Origin: Myxococcales bacterium
Lineage (GTDB): Bacteria; Myxococcota; Polyangia; Polyangiales; Polyangiaceae
Direction: 5' to 3'
Assembly: GCA_003151595.1 (NCBI GenBank)
Contig: PLXW01000180.1
Location: forward strand, 672-30,778
Length of the DNA stretch: 30,107 nt
The stretch's first letter is position 1; each line of letters opens with the position of its first letter. Below the pieces are notes generated by a model that made no database searches, had not been told where the DNA came from, and was given only the letters and a program-made list of their open reading frames with translations. A program made the position numbers and the translations under genes. Positions 22,905 through 30,107 of this stretch are shown here, piece by piece.

Positions 22905-24218
22905 ATGAGCACGGACACCAAGCAGGTCGTCGCCATCGCCCATCTCGCGCGCCACGTCGGTGAAGACGTCACGCTGCGGGGCTGGCTCTACAACAAGCGC
23001 TCGAGCGGCAAGCTCCACTTCCTCGAGCTGCGCGACGGCGGCGGCATCGTCCAGTGCGTCGTCTTCAAAGGCGACGTGAGCCCCGAGCTCTTCGCAGCCG
23101 CGGATCACCTGCAGCAAGAGACGAGCATCGAGGTCACCGGCACCGTCAAGGAGCACGGGAAGATCAAGGGGACCTACGAGCTCGCGCTGAAGGATCTCCG
23201 CGTCGTGGGCGCGGTGGCGAAGGAGTATCCGATCTCGCCCAAGGAGCACGGCACCGACTTCCTCATGGACCACAGGCACCTGTGGCTCCGCTCGAAGCGC
23301 CAGCACGCGATCCTCCGCACGCGTCACGCCATCATCAAGGCGGTGCGCGACTTCTTCGACTCGAACGACTTCACGCTCGTCGACGCCCCCATCTTCACGC
23401 CCAACGCCTGCGAAGGGACGAGCACGCTCTTCCAGACCGACTATCACGGCGAGCCGGCGTTCCTCACGCAGTCAGGGCAGCTCTACATGGAGGCCGCGGC
23501 GGCGGCGTTCGGAAAGGCGTACTGCTTCGGGCCGACGTTCCGCGCCGAGAAGTCGAAGACGCGCCGGCACCTCGCCGAGTTCTGGATGGTCGAGCCCGAG
23601 GTGGCGTTCATGCAGCTCGACGAGGACATGAAGCTCGCCGAGTCGATGCTCGCGTTCATCGTGGGGCGCGTGCTCGAGACGCGGAGCGAAGAGCTCAAGA
23701 TCATCGAGCGCGACACGACGTTCCTCGAGCGGGTGAAGGCGCCGTTCCCGCGCATCACGTACGCCGAGGCGATCAAGATCCTGCAAGAGAACGGGCACCC
23801 CGAGGCGAAGATCGGCGACGACTTCGGCGGCGACGAGGAGACCGTCATCTCGAACAAGTTCGATCGCCCGGTGATCGTGCACCGCTACCCGATGAACCTG
23901 AAGGCGTTCTATTTCAAGAGCGACCCCGACGCGCCCGACCTCGCGCTCAACATGGACGTGCTCGCGCCCGAGGGGTACGGCGAGATCGTCGGCGGCGGGC
24001 AGCGCGAAGAGGATCTCGACAAGCTGCTGCGCGCCATCGATCACCACAAGCTGCCGCTGAGCGCCTTCGAGTGGTACCTCGACCTGCGACGCTACGGGAC
24101 GTTCCCGCACGCCGGCTTCGGGCTCGGGATCGAGCGGACCGTCTCGTGGATCTGCGGGCTCTCGCACGTGCGCGAGACCATCCCCTTCCCGCGCATGATG
24201 AACCGCCTCGCTCCGTAA
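22905..24218 (+). CDS. asnS: Asparaginyl-tRNA synthetase
   Basis: 437 residues from ATG; the frame is open upstream through the thioesterase gene, but synthetase sequence starts here. It is a class IIb enzyme that charges tRNA(Asn) with asparagine. The OB-fold anticodon-binding domain is at ~20-103 ([20 protein letters not shown]). The catalytic core begins at [17 protein letters not shown], with [10 protein letters not shown], motif 2 [15 protein letters not shown] (212-226) and motif 3 [15 protein letters not shown] near the end. FRAEKS followed by [14 protein letters not shown] and the absence of the AspRS GAD insertion mark it as AsnRS rather than AspRS. The length is like that of the Thermus enzyme. 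It converges on the NrsF-like gene with a 14-nt gap. Confidence 0.95.
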   Translation: MSTDTKQVVAIAHLARHVGEDVTLRGWLYNKRSSGKLHFLELRDGGGIVQCVVFKGDVSPELFAAADHLQQETSIEVTGTVKEHGKIKGTYELALKDLRVVGAVAKEYPISPKEHGTDFLMDHRHLWLRSKRQHAILRTRHAIIKAVRDFFDSNDFTLVDAPIFTPNACEGTSTLFQTDYHGEPAFLTQSGQLYMEAAAAAFGKAYCFGPTFRAEKSKTRRHLAEFWMVEPEVAFMQLDEDMKLAESMLAFIVGRVLETRSEELKIIERDTTFLERVKAPFPRITYAEAIKILQENGHPEAKIGDDFGGDEETVISNKFDRPVIVHRYPMNLKAFYFKSDPDAPDLALNMDVLAPEGYGEIVGGGQREEDLDKLLRAIDHHKLPLSAFEWYLDLRRYGTFPHAGFGLGIERTVSWICGLSHVRETIPFPRMMNRLAP

Positions 24219-24232
24219 GCGGGGCTCCGCGA

Positions 24233-24892
24233 TCAGCGCTTCGCGCGAACGCCGAAGAGGCGGGCGCCGGCGAGCGCGCCGAGCGCGGCCAGGACGGCGA
24301 TGGGGAGCGCGTGGCCGAGCGTGAAGTGCGTGGTGCTCGTGTACGCGCAGTGCACGTCGATGACCATGCCGCCCCACGCGCCGGCCGCGCCGCCGAGCGC
24401 CGCGCCGAGGGATCGCGGGTGAATGGGATCGGACCCGCGTCTTGCGTATGCGAGCGCGACGAAGGGACCGCTTGCGAAGAAGAGCGTGAAGGCGAAGCAG
24501 ATGGCGTGCGTGCGCATCGACTCGCCGGCAATGGGGGGGGCGCCGTCGATCGACGACGCGAGGATCGACCACGCGAGAATGGCGATGGGCGCAGCCACGG
24601 CGATCGCCATCAGAGTGCTCCGCTTTCGACCGAGCATCGACGTGCCGCGCGACGCCGCGAGCCAGGTCGCGACGACCGCCGCGAGAGCCGCGCCGACGCC
24701 GACGAGCGCCACCGCGAAGGCATGGCGTTGATTGGTGGGACCGCCGATGGCCGCCGAGATGACGATGCTGAGCGACGCGCCCGCGATCCCCGCGAGGAGC
24801 GCGCGCTTCGTCTCGACGGCGCGCGTCGGCGCCGGCTCGCGCCGGGTGGCGTCGAGGATCCGCGCGCGCAGATCCGGCGGGAGCGCGCTCAT
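24233..24892 (-). CDS. NrsF-like (DUF1109) membrane anti-sigma factor
   Basis: 219 residues from ATG, overlapping the sigma-factor stop by 4 nt (ATGA). A short cytoplasmic head (MSALPPDLRARILDATRREP) precedes about six transmembrane helices. The last part, DVHCAYTSTTHFTLGHALPIAVLAALGALAG, has the HC...H..GHALP pattern of NrsF proteins, which sequester an ECF sigma factor at the inner membrane and release it on stress. The cysteine and histidines could take part in redox or metal sensing (inference). A run of eight G (24533-24540, plus strand) lies within the gene and could slip. The pairing with the upstream sigma gene supports the role. Confidence 0.8.
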   Translation of the reverse strand: MSALPPDLRARILDATRREPAPTRAVETKRALLAGIAGASLSIVISAAIGGPTNQRHAFAVALVGVGAALAAVVATWLAASRGTSMLGRKRSTLMAIAVAAPIAILAWSILASSIDGAPPIAGESMRTHAICFAFTLFFASGPFVALAYARRGSDPIHPRSLGAALGGAAGAWGGMVIDVHCAYTSTTHFTLGHALPIAVLAALGALAGARLFGVRAKR

Positions 24893-25506
24893 TGTCCCCC
24901 TGCTCTCTCGCTCGCGGTCGCGGCCTTCGACGGGTTCATCGACGCGCTGTCGACCACGTCCCCGAGCACCGCGCGCAGCGCTTCGTACGCGCGGTGCGCC
25001 CGCAGCTTCACCGCCGACACGGTCGTCCCCAGCACCTGCGCCGCCTCGGCCAGCGAGAGCCCCTCTTCCTTCACGAGCTCGAACGCGACCCGCTGCGTCT
25101 CCGGCAGCCGCGCCAGCTCGCGGCGGATGCGCGTGGCCAGCTGCTGCGCCTGGACCAGATCGTCGGCCGCGGGATCGGTTGCCACCGGCTCGTCGCGCTC
25201 TTCGGGGTCTTCGAGCACCTCGCGCTTGCCGCGCCGGAAGCCGTCGATCATCAGACGCCGCGCGATGGCGAAGGCCCAAGGCACCACGTCGGCGCCGGGG
25301 ACGAACGTTCCGCGCGCGCGGTGCATCTGCAGGAACGTCTGCTGCACGAGGTCCTCGGAGCGCGCCGCGTCGCGCGTCTGCCTCACCAGGTAGCCATAGA
25401 GACGCGGTGCAAGCGCGTCATAGACGACGAGGAACGCCGCTTCGTCCCCGGCGGCGTAACGCGACATCGCCGCGTTGCACTCCGAGGGCGATCGGGCGGG
25501 ATCCAC
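24889..25506 (-). CDS. ECF-type RNA polymerase sigma factor
   Basis: 205 residues if the GTG at 25506 is used; GTG at 25527 or ATG at 25467 are alternatives, and none has a clear ribosome binding site. Region 2 reads AAFLVVYDALAPRLYGYLVRQ and SEDLVQQTFLQMHRARGTF, then PWAFAIARRLMIDGFRR. Region 4 reads LPETQRVAFELVKEEGLSLAEAAQVL and TTVSAVKLRAHRAYEALR, the recognition helix. It directs polymerase to stress-type promoters. The downstream overlapping NrsF-like gene should be its anti-sigma factor. The usual autoregulated promoter would lie in the 257 nt before it, but no motif repeated on both sides is evident. Confidence 0.92.
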   Translation of the reverse strand: MDPARSPSECNAAMSRYAAGDEAAFLVVYDALAPRLYGYLVRQTRDAARSEDLVQQTFLQMHRARGTFVPGADVVPWAFAIARRLMIDGFRRGKREVLEDPEERDEPVATDPAADDLVQAQQLATRIRRELARLPETQRVAFELVKEEGLSLAEAAQVLGTTVSAVKLRAHRAYEALRAVLGDVVDSASMNPSKAATASERAGGQ

Positions 25507-25763
25507 GGCCGCGTTTGTAACACGCACCCACGGCACGCGGACAACGCCCGCGCCTCCGCGCGCGGCGGACGCGACCAGCGGCAGAGACACGACGACCACC
25601 CGGCCGATACGCCCCACACCGAGCTGCGTTTCGCGGAGATTGCAGAGGCCGCGCGATTGCGGCCCGACTTCGGCGTGCCGACATCGGCGCCGGTCCCGTG
25701 ACGACTCGTGTGCTTTTGTGTCGCGCCCGGCGTGGGTGGCGCGCCTTTGCTATGGATCGAGTC
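25507..25763. promoter_or_regulatory. 257-nt divergent region between sigma factor and EXORDIUM-like lipoprotein
   Basis: It holds the promoters of the sigma/anti-sigma operon (minus) and of the lipoprotein gene (plus). GTGTTACAAACG on the minus strand (around 25511-25522) is a possible -10 region close to the GTG start. Other parts look like ordinary GC-rich spacer. No gene is seen on either strand. Confidence 0.35.
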
Positions 25764-27143
25764 ATGGCTTTGCCGCGCTCGTCCGGTGCGACCGTCCTCG
25801 TTTCTGGCGTCTTCGCCGTTCTCTCGTCGATCGCCGGATGCGGCTCCAGCGACCAGCTCCCCGGCACCAATCCCGGCGGCGGATCGGGATCGTCGGGGGG
25901 CGGGAGCCATCCGCCGCTCCCGCAGGTCGACGACAACGGCGGCGGCATCCTCACGTCGCCCGAGATCGTCACGGTCACGTTCAGCCCGACGCTCTACGCG
26001 AACGCGAAGTCGCCCGACGCCGCGACGATGATCGCCGACCTCCTCGACTTCGACGACACGCTCACGCAGTCGGCGTACTGGGACACCGTTCGCGCCGGCT
26101 ACTGCGAGCCGCTGAACAGCACGAACTGCGTCGGCAAAGGGGCGGCGATCGATCCGACGAGGGACCACGTCTCGATCGCGACGCCGCCCGCCGCGTCGTA
26201 CACCGACGCGCCGGACGACGGCGCCTCGACGCTGCACACGTACATCAGCGGGCTCTTCGCTGCCGGCACGCTCCCCGCGCCGAACGCGAACACGCTCTAC
26301 GTCTTCTACTTTCCGCAGACGACGACCATCACGATCAACGGCGGCACCACCTGCACGACCATCGGCGGCTACCACGCGAGCCTCGCCGTCGGCTCGCTGG
26401 ACGTGCCGTACGCCGTCGTCGGCGTGTGCGACCCGGAAGACACCGGAAGCGCGCTCGGCAAGGTGACGCCGAAGCTCACCGTCGAGCAGACCGCGACGTT
26501 CTCGGCGAGCCACGAGATCGCCGAAGCGGTCACCGATCCGCACGTCGCCCAGCTCCCGAGCTCCGACAACAACCCGTACCAGCGCCTCGGCTTCGACATG
26601 ACGAACACGGCGAGCCAGGCGTGGCCGCTCGTCCTCGGCGGCGGAGAGGTCGCGGACCTCTGCCTCGATCTGCTCGGCCTCGGGCAAGACCGCACGGCGA
26701 TGGGGAAGTACACGGCGCAGCGCATCTGGAACAACGTGAGCGCGGCGGAAGGTCACGACCCTTGCGTGCCGATCGCGAGCGGCTCGGTGTACTTCAACGT
26801 GGCGCCACCGGTGGCCGACGACCAGCTGGCGATGCCGGTCGGGTCGACGCAGAGCTTCAACGCTTCCTCCTTCGCCGACGGCGCGATCGATACGTGGACC
26901 GTGGAGCTGGTCGACGTCGGTCAGAACGCGGACGGCTCGGCCTCGACCGTCCTCACGACGACCCCCCTGAAGCTGACGACCGGTTCGGGTGATTCGGTCG
27001 CATGCTCCATCAAGCTCAACTCCGCCCCGCCGGTGCAGGCAGGCGAGCAGCCCGGGAGCCCGGGGATCGAGCCGTACGTCATCGTCTCGTTCGACGCCGC
27101 GGGGACCTATCACCTGTGGCCCGGGATCGTCGCCGCACAGTAG
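25764..27143 (+). CDS. EXORDIUM-like (Phi-1 type) lipoprotein with HEIAE motif
   Basis: 459 residues from the ATG at 25764; ATG at 25752 is also possible. The signal peptide VLVSGVFAVLSSIAGC ends in a lipobox, followed by a Ser/Gly/Pro linker. The middle part resembles plant phosphate-induced-1/EXORDIUM proteins. The segment FSASHEIAEAVTDP (His250 and Glu251 onwards) is followed ~45 residues on by GGGEVADLC, as in the HELAE ... GEIADLC pair of that family. The His/Glu set could bind zinc. About 135 residues after it form a beta-rich C-terminal domain ending near YHLWPGIV, perhaps carbohydrate-binding. EXORDIUM proteins are extracellular and linked to growth in plants; a bacterial role is not defined. 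Several cysteines fit an exported protein. Confidence 0.65.
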   Translation: MALPRSSGATVLVSGVFAVLSSIAGCGSSDQLPGTNPGGGSGSSGGGSHPPLPQVDDNGGGILTSPEIVTVTFSPTLYANAKSPDAATMIADLLDFDDTLTQSAYWDTVRAGYCEPLNSTNCVGKGAAIDPTRDHVSIATPPAASYTDAPDDGASTLHTYISGLFAAGTLPAPNANTLYVFYFPQTTTITINGGTTCTTIGGYHASLAVGSLDVPYAVVGVCDPEDTGSALGKVTPKLTVEQTATFSASHEIAEAVTDPHVAQLPSSDNNPYQRLGFDMTNTASQAWPLVLGGGEVADLCLDLLGLGQDRTAMGKYTAQRIWNNVSAAEGHDPCVPIASGSVYFNVAPPVADDQLAMPVGSTQSFNASSFADGAIDTWTVELVDVGQNADGSASTVLTTTPLKLTTGSGDSVACSIKLNSAPPVQAGEQPGSPGIEPYVIVSFDAAGTYHLWPGIVAAQ

Positions 27144-27314
27144 CGATCGGATGAACGCGTCGCGCGTCTGAGGAACGCGCGATCCATCGGGGGGGGCACC
27201 TGCACGCGCGACGAGGTCGACGCGAAATCGCATTGCGTTGCGGGGAAGACGCCGAACCGCGCGCGAGTAAGACGCGCGCGTCACCGCCCGACACGAGGGC
27301 ACGCCGGTTGCTGA
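27144..27314. other. 171-nt gap with GC-rich palindromes
   Basis: No gene is visible. It contains a G8 tract (27189-27196) and the palindrome GACGCGCGCGTC near 27269-27280. It may hold the promoter of the following exported-protein gene; no consensus boxes are recognised. Confidence 0.4.
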
Positions 27315-27929
27315 GTGAGATCTCGCCCCGTGCGACTCCCCTCCCTCCCGCTGCTCCTCGCCGTCGCCCTCGCGGTCTTCAGTTTTGCGCCCGGCGCGCA
27401 CGCGGCCGACGGGATGACCCGCCTGCGCGTCGACTGGTCGGCGTTCGGCGACGCCTACCGGACGCTCGCCGCCGGGTCTTCGGCCCGCGAAGGGGATGCG
27501 AGCAGCCGCGCGCGCGTAGTCAGCTCGGATGCATCCGCGTGGTTCGGAACAGGGGCGATGGTGTCGATTCTCGTCCGCGATTGGCAAGGCGCGACCCACC
27601 TCGCCGGGGGGCCGATGGCCGTGACCGATGCGATCCGCACCAGCCGCGCCAGCCGCATGCTCGTCGCTCGCGTCGGGCTCGGCGGTGGAAAGATCGTCCC
27701 GTACGTACACATCGGCGCCGGCCAGTGGCGCGACCCCGATCAGCGCATGCGTGACGCTCCGCTGGAGATCGCCGGCGAAGCGGGCGGCGGATTCGAGGCG
27801 CGCGTGTCGCACGCTTGCGCAATCGCCGTCGAGTACGACTGGACTTCGCTGTACCGAGAGGATCACCGGAGCAGCAACGTGGCTCCGCAGATGAACGGCG
27901 TGTTCGCGGTTGCGCGGTTGGACTACTGA
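27315..27929 (+). CDS. Exported beta-rich protein, possible small outer-membrane barrel
   Basis: 204 residues from GTG at 27315 (GTG at 27330 is an alternative). A signal peptide (LPSLPLLLAVALAVFSFAPG) likely ends at AHA-AD. The mature protein alternates short strands and turns: LRVDWSAFGDAYRTLAAG, ARVGLGGGKIVPYVHIGAGQWRD, APLEIAGEAGGGFEARVSHACAIAVEYDWTSLY, and ends in an aromatic residue (VFAVARLDY). The amphipathic strands and the terminal Tyr are typical of outer-membrane beta-barrels of the OmpA/OmpW-like size class. The number of strands cannot be settled by eye and the substrate is unknown. A GGATC/GATCC 5-bp inverted repeat (27940-27953) follows the stop. Confidence 0.6.
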   Translation: MRSRPVRLPSLPLLLAVALAVFSFAPGAHAADGMTRLRVDWSAFGDAYRTLAAGSSAREGDASSRARVVSSDASAWFGTGAMVSILVRDWQGATHLAGGPMAVTDAIRTSRASRMLVARVGLGGGKIVPYVHIGAGQWRDPDQRMRDAPLEIAGEAGGGFEARVSHACAIAVEYDWTSLYREDHRSSNVAPQMNGVFAVARLDY

Positions 27930-27979
27930 CGGCCGGCCGGGATCACGCGATCCACATGCTAGGCTCGACCCGAAGCGAG

Positions 27980-30061
27980 ATGTCGTCCCCCCTCGACTCA
28001 AGCACCTTCCGCGCATCCATGTCGGGCGACGCGACGCGCATCGAGTGCGAGCACGCCGACCGGTGCGGCGGTTGTCCGATCATCGCGCTGCCGTACGGCG
28101 AGCAGCTGGCGTTGAAGCGCGGGCGCGTCGTGCAATCGATCGCGCGGTATCCGGCGCTGGAGCTCGTGTACACGGAGCCCGTCGCGGCGGCCGAGCCGAT
28201 GATCTCGTACCGCACGCGCGCGAAGATGATCGTCGCGCCGGGGGGGAAGATCGGTCTGTTCGCCAAGGGGGGCGGGCATCAGGTCGTCGACATCCCGAAC
28301 TGTCGCGTCATCGCGACGCCGCTCACGAAGGTCGCCGAGGCGATGCGCGTGCGCTCGGTCGCCGACAGCGAATCGGGCGGGCCGCTGGCGCCGTTCGATC
28401 CCGCGCTCGGCACCGGCACGCTGCGCGCGCTCGACCTGCGCGAGGTGCGCGAGACGCCCGAGTCGCCGGCGCGCGTGCTGGTGACGTGGGTGGTGCAACG
28501 CACACGCGTGACGTCGATGGACGCGCTGCGCGCCGCGGCCGAGCGCTTGATGACCGAGCACCCCGAGGTGATCGGCGTCTCGGCGAACCTGCACGAAGGC
28601 GAAGCGCCGCAGATCCTCGGGGCCGAGACGGTGCTGCTGGCGGGCGCTCCTTCGGCGCGCGACGCGCTCGGAGCGTCGGTGCATCTCGCGACATACGGAT
28701 CGTTCGTGCAAGCGCATCGCGGGCAAGCGACGCGCGTTCACTCGATCCTCGCCGAGTCGCTGGGGCTGCGCGCGCCGGCGTCGGGGAAGCCGCCGCTGCG
28801 CGTGCTCGATCTGTACGGAGGCTCGGGGGCGATCGCGCTCGGGCTCGCGGCGGCGGGAGCGAACGTGCATCTCGTGGAGTCGTTCGCGCCGGCCGTGGCG
28901 CACGCCAAGCAAGCCGCCGAGCTCCAGTCGCTGCGCGTGACCGGCGAGTGCGGCGACGTGGCGGGCGCGGTGCGCGCGCTGTTCGAAAAGGGGGAGCGCT
29001 TCGACGCGGCGGTCGTGAACCCTCCGCGCCGCGGGATGGGCCCCACGGCGCGCGAGTGGCTGGCGCGCCTCGAGCCGGCGGCGATCGCGTACGTGTCGTG
29101 CGACCCCGACACGCTGGCGCGCGATCTCGATCACTTCTTGCGACTCGGGTACGCGACGAGCGAGCTCCGTCCGCTCGACATGATCCCGCTGACCGACGAA
29201 GTGGAGACGATCGCGATCCTTCGCCGCGCGACGATCCCCGCGCCGCGCGTGTTCTACGAAGACGACGAGGTGCTCGTCGTGGAGAAGGGCCCGCACGAGC
29301 CGACGGCGCCGCAGAACGAGTACGGCAGCTCGCTCCTCACGCGCGCGCGCCGCATCCCCGGCGCGGAAGAGGCGGTGCCGGTGCATCGCATCGACATCGG
29401 CACCAGCGGCCTCGTGATGCTGGCGAAGAAGGCGGAGTACGTGTCGCGCTGGGCGGAGGCGCTGTCGTCGCCGAACGCGCGGAAGATTTACGTCGCGGCG
29501 ACGCGCGGCGTGACGCCGTCGAAGGGGGCCATCACGCGCGAGCTGCGCGAAGAGGGGAAGATGTACCCGGCGCGCACGCGCTACCGGCGCCTCGCGGTGG
29601 CGAGCGGGCACAGCGTGGTGCGCGTGATTCCGGAGCAGGGGCGCACGCACCAGATACGGCGGCACCTCGCGGCCATCGGTCATCCGGTGCTGGGCGACGA
29701 TCGCTACGGGCACCTGCCGACGAATCGTTTCTTCGAGGAGAAGAACGGGCTCGATCGCGCGTTCCTGCACTGCGTGCGGATCGAGCTCGATCATCCGCGG
29801 ACGAACGTGCGGCTGATGGTCGAGGCGCCGCTGCCGGGAGATCTGCGCGCGGTGCTCGAGCGGACGAGCGGGCCGGGGACGCTGCGGTTTCTGGATCACA
29901 AGAACGCGCTGGGGACGAGCGGGTCGCTGTCGTCGCTGCCGCCGCCGCCGGACTCGACGCATGAACGCGGGAGCGTGCTCGACGTGGACGCGAGCTCGCC
30001 GACGATTCATCCGGAGGCGATGGTGGACGAGGACGACGGGAGGAATAGCGGGGCGTTTTAG
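27980..30061 (+). CDS. RlmC-like rRNA m5U methyltransferase fused to a RluA/TruC-type pseudouridine synthase
   Basis: 693 residues from ATG at 27980 (ATGs at 27958 and 28019 are alternatives). Residues ~20-415 are a 5-methyluridine RNA methyltransferase: iron-sulphur cysteines C23, C29, C32 and C108 (IECEHADRCGGCP; DIPNCRV), YRTRAKM, DLYGGSGAIALGLA, VNPPRRGMG, nucleophile C374 in YVSCDPDTLARD, and DMIPLTDEVET with a catalytic-base Glu. There is no TRAM domain, and the NPPRRG motif resembles RlmC rather than RlmD. Residues ~420-630 form a pseudouridine synthase with catalytic Asp472 in HRIDIGTSGL and GRTHQIRRHLAAIGHPVLGD, without an S4 domain. RRHL and a following HLPTNR segment resemble TruC more than RluA. 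A ~55-residue disordered tail ends the protein. The joint seems precise and the frame is intact, so the fusion appears real. Confidence 0.88.
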   Translation: MSSPLDSSTFRASMSGDATRIECEHADRCGGCPIIALPYGEQLALKRGRVVQSIARYPALELVYTEPVAAAEPMISYRTRAKMIVAPGGKIGLFAKGGGHQVVDIPNCRVIATPLTKVAEAMRVRSVADSESGGPLAPFDPALGTGTLRALDLREVRETPESPARVLVTWVVQRTRVTSMDALRAAAERLMTEHPEVIGVSANLHEGEAPQILGAETVLLAGAPSARDALGASVHLATYGSFVQAHRGQATRVHSILAESLGLRAPASGKPPLRVLDLYGGSGAIALGLAAAGANVHLVESFAPAVAHAKQAAELQSLRVTGECGDVAGAVRALFEKGERFDAAVVNPPRRGMGPTAREWLARLEPAAIAYVSCDPDTLARDLDHFLRLGYATSELRPLDMIPLTDEVETIAILRRATIPAPRVFYEDDEVLVVEKGPHEPTAPQNEYGSSLLTRARRIPGAEEAVPVHRIDIGTSGLVMLAKKAEYVSRWAEALSSPNARKIYVAATRGVTPSKGAITRELREEGKMYPARTRYRRLAVASGHSVVRVIPEQGRTHQIRRHLAAIGHPVLGDDRYGHLPTNRFFEEKNGLDRAFLHCVRIELDHPRTNVRLMVEAPLPGDLRAVLERTSGPGTLRFLDHKNALGTSGSLSSLPPPPDSTHERGSVLDVDASSPTIHPEAMVDEDDGRNSGAF

Positions 30062-30067
30062 GGGGAC

Positions 30068-30107
30068 GAACGCGAACGCGAACTCGAACGCGAACGCGAA
30101 CGCGAAC
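30068..30107 (+). repeat. Hexanucleotide GAACGC tandem repeat, cut by the window edge
   Basis: Seven units of period 6, (GAACGC)2 GAACTC (GAACGC)3 GAAC, begin 6 nt after the stop of the fusion gene and run to the window end. Only one unit departs from the consensus. The full length is unknown. Tandem arrays of this type change length by slippage and can occur between genes or in coding sequence (the frames would read Arg-Thr, Glu-Arg or Asn-Ala). Confidence 0.9.

Noticed and set aside
22905..24218. Aspartyl-tRNA synthetase
   Set aside because: The bacterial AspRS GAD insertion is missing, and the motif 2 region ([15 protein letters not shown]) and the length match AsnRS.
25383..28016. An 877-codon open frame on the minus strand
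   Set aside because: It runs antisense to the EXORDIUM-like and exported-protein genes, is rich in Arg/Ala/Val/Asp and shows no domain. It is a shadow of high GC content.
27998..30010. A 670-codon open frame antisense to the RlmC-synthase fusion gene
   Set aside because: Composition is Arg/His/Ala-rich without motifs, while the plus strand carries complete catalytic motifs of two enzymes.
27980..30061. RlmD as the methyltransferase half
   Set aside because: The N-terminal TRAM domain of RlmD is absent, and the NPPRRG motif and short N-terminus match RlmC. The target may still differ from the E. coli enzyme.
30062..30107. CRISPR array
   Set aside because: The repeat is a simple 6-nt tandem without spacers.
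1..30107. tRNA or rRNA genes
   Set aside because: I looked for TΨC-arm patterns such as GGTTCGAATCC and for rRNA motifs; none with a supporting cloverleaf was found on either strand.

Overview
The window is a gene-dense, very GC-rich piece of chromosome. It holds about 29 protein genes on both strands, a third-codon-position G/C bias throughout, and many GTG starts. No rRNA or tRNA gene, insertion sequence, CRISPR array or integrase is visible. The gene content points to a Myxococcota bacterium, probably of the Polyangiales (inference). The pointers are an MglA-like small GTPase, three cytoplasmic-looking histidine kinases, a GspE-N/GAF-like protein without an ATPase, many small cysteine-bearing lipoproteins with Ser/Gly or Pro/Ala linkers, a sigma/NrsF pair and a two-part methylmalonyl-CoA mutase large subunit. 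Nothing in base composition suggests a recently acquired island.

Layout. 1-4.5 kb (plus): the 3' end of a B12-dependent ribonucleotide reductase, a solitary TaqI-type adenine methyltransferase overlapping a small Cys-rich lipoprotein, a hairpin-rich gap, a PAS histidine kinase and an SRPBCC protein. 4.5-8.4 kb: a possible 29-residue membrane peptide, a lipoprotein, then a tightly overlapping minus-strand operon (MglA-like GTPase, PocR-type sensor kinase, ThiL). 8.5-13 kb (plus): a Bcp/PrxQ peroxiredoxin with a Lys/Ala tail, a PEGA-like membrane protein, and an M48 metallopeptidase overlapping a dynamin-like GTPase. 13-18 kb: homoserine kinase, a Lys/Ala-tailed helical protein, a receiver-PAS-kinase, GatB and an FtsB-like protein. 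18-24.2 kb: a CAP-domain lipoprotein, a GspE-N/GAF-like protein, the mutase large subunit, a small exported protein, a hotdog thioesterase and AsnS. 24.2-30.1 kb: an NrsF-like anti-sigma and its sigma factor, an EXORDIUM-like lipoprotein, an exported protein, and an RlmC-like methyltransferase fused to a RluA/TruC-type pseudouridine synthase. The window ends in a hexanucleotide tandem repeat.

Much is housekeeping: translation (GatB, AsnS, rRNA/tRNA modification), cofactor and amino-acid synthesis (ThiL, ThrB), division (FtsB) and deoxynucleotide supply (NrdJ). The most interesting parts are three physical couplings. These are the M48 peptidase with the dynamin, which recalls mitochondrial OMA1 and OPA1; the GTPase, PocR kinase and ThiL operon joined by 4-nt overlaps; and the methyltransferase-pseudouridine synthase fusion, whose E. 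coli relatives RlmC and RluA modify neighbouring 23S nucleotides. All functional readings come from motif recognition by eye; no database search was run.
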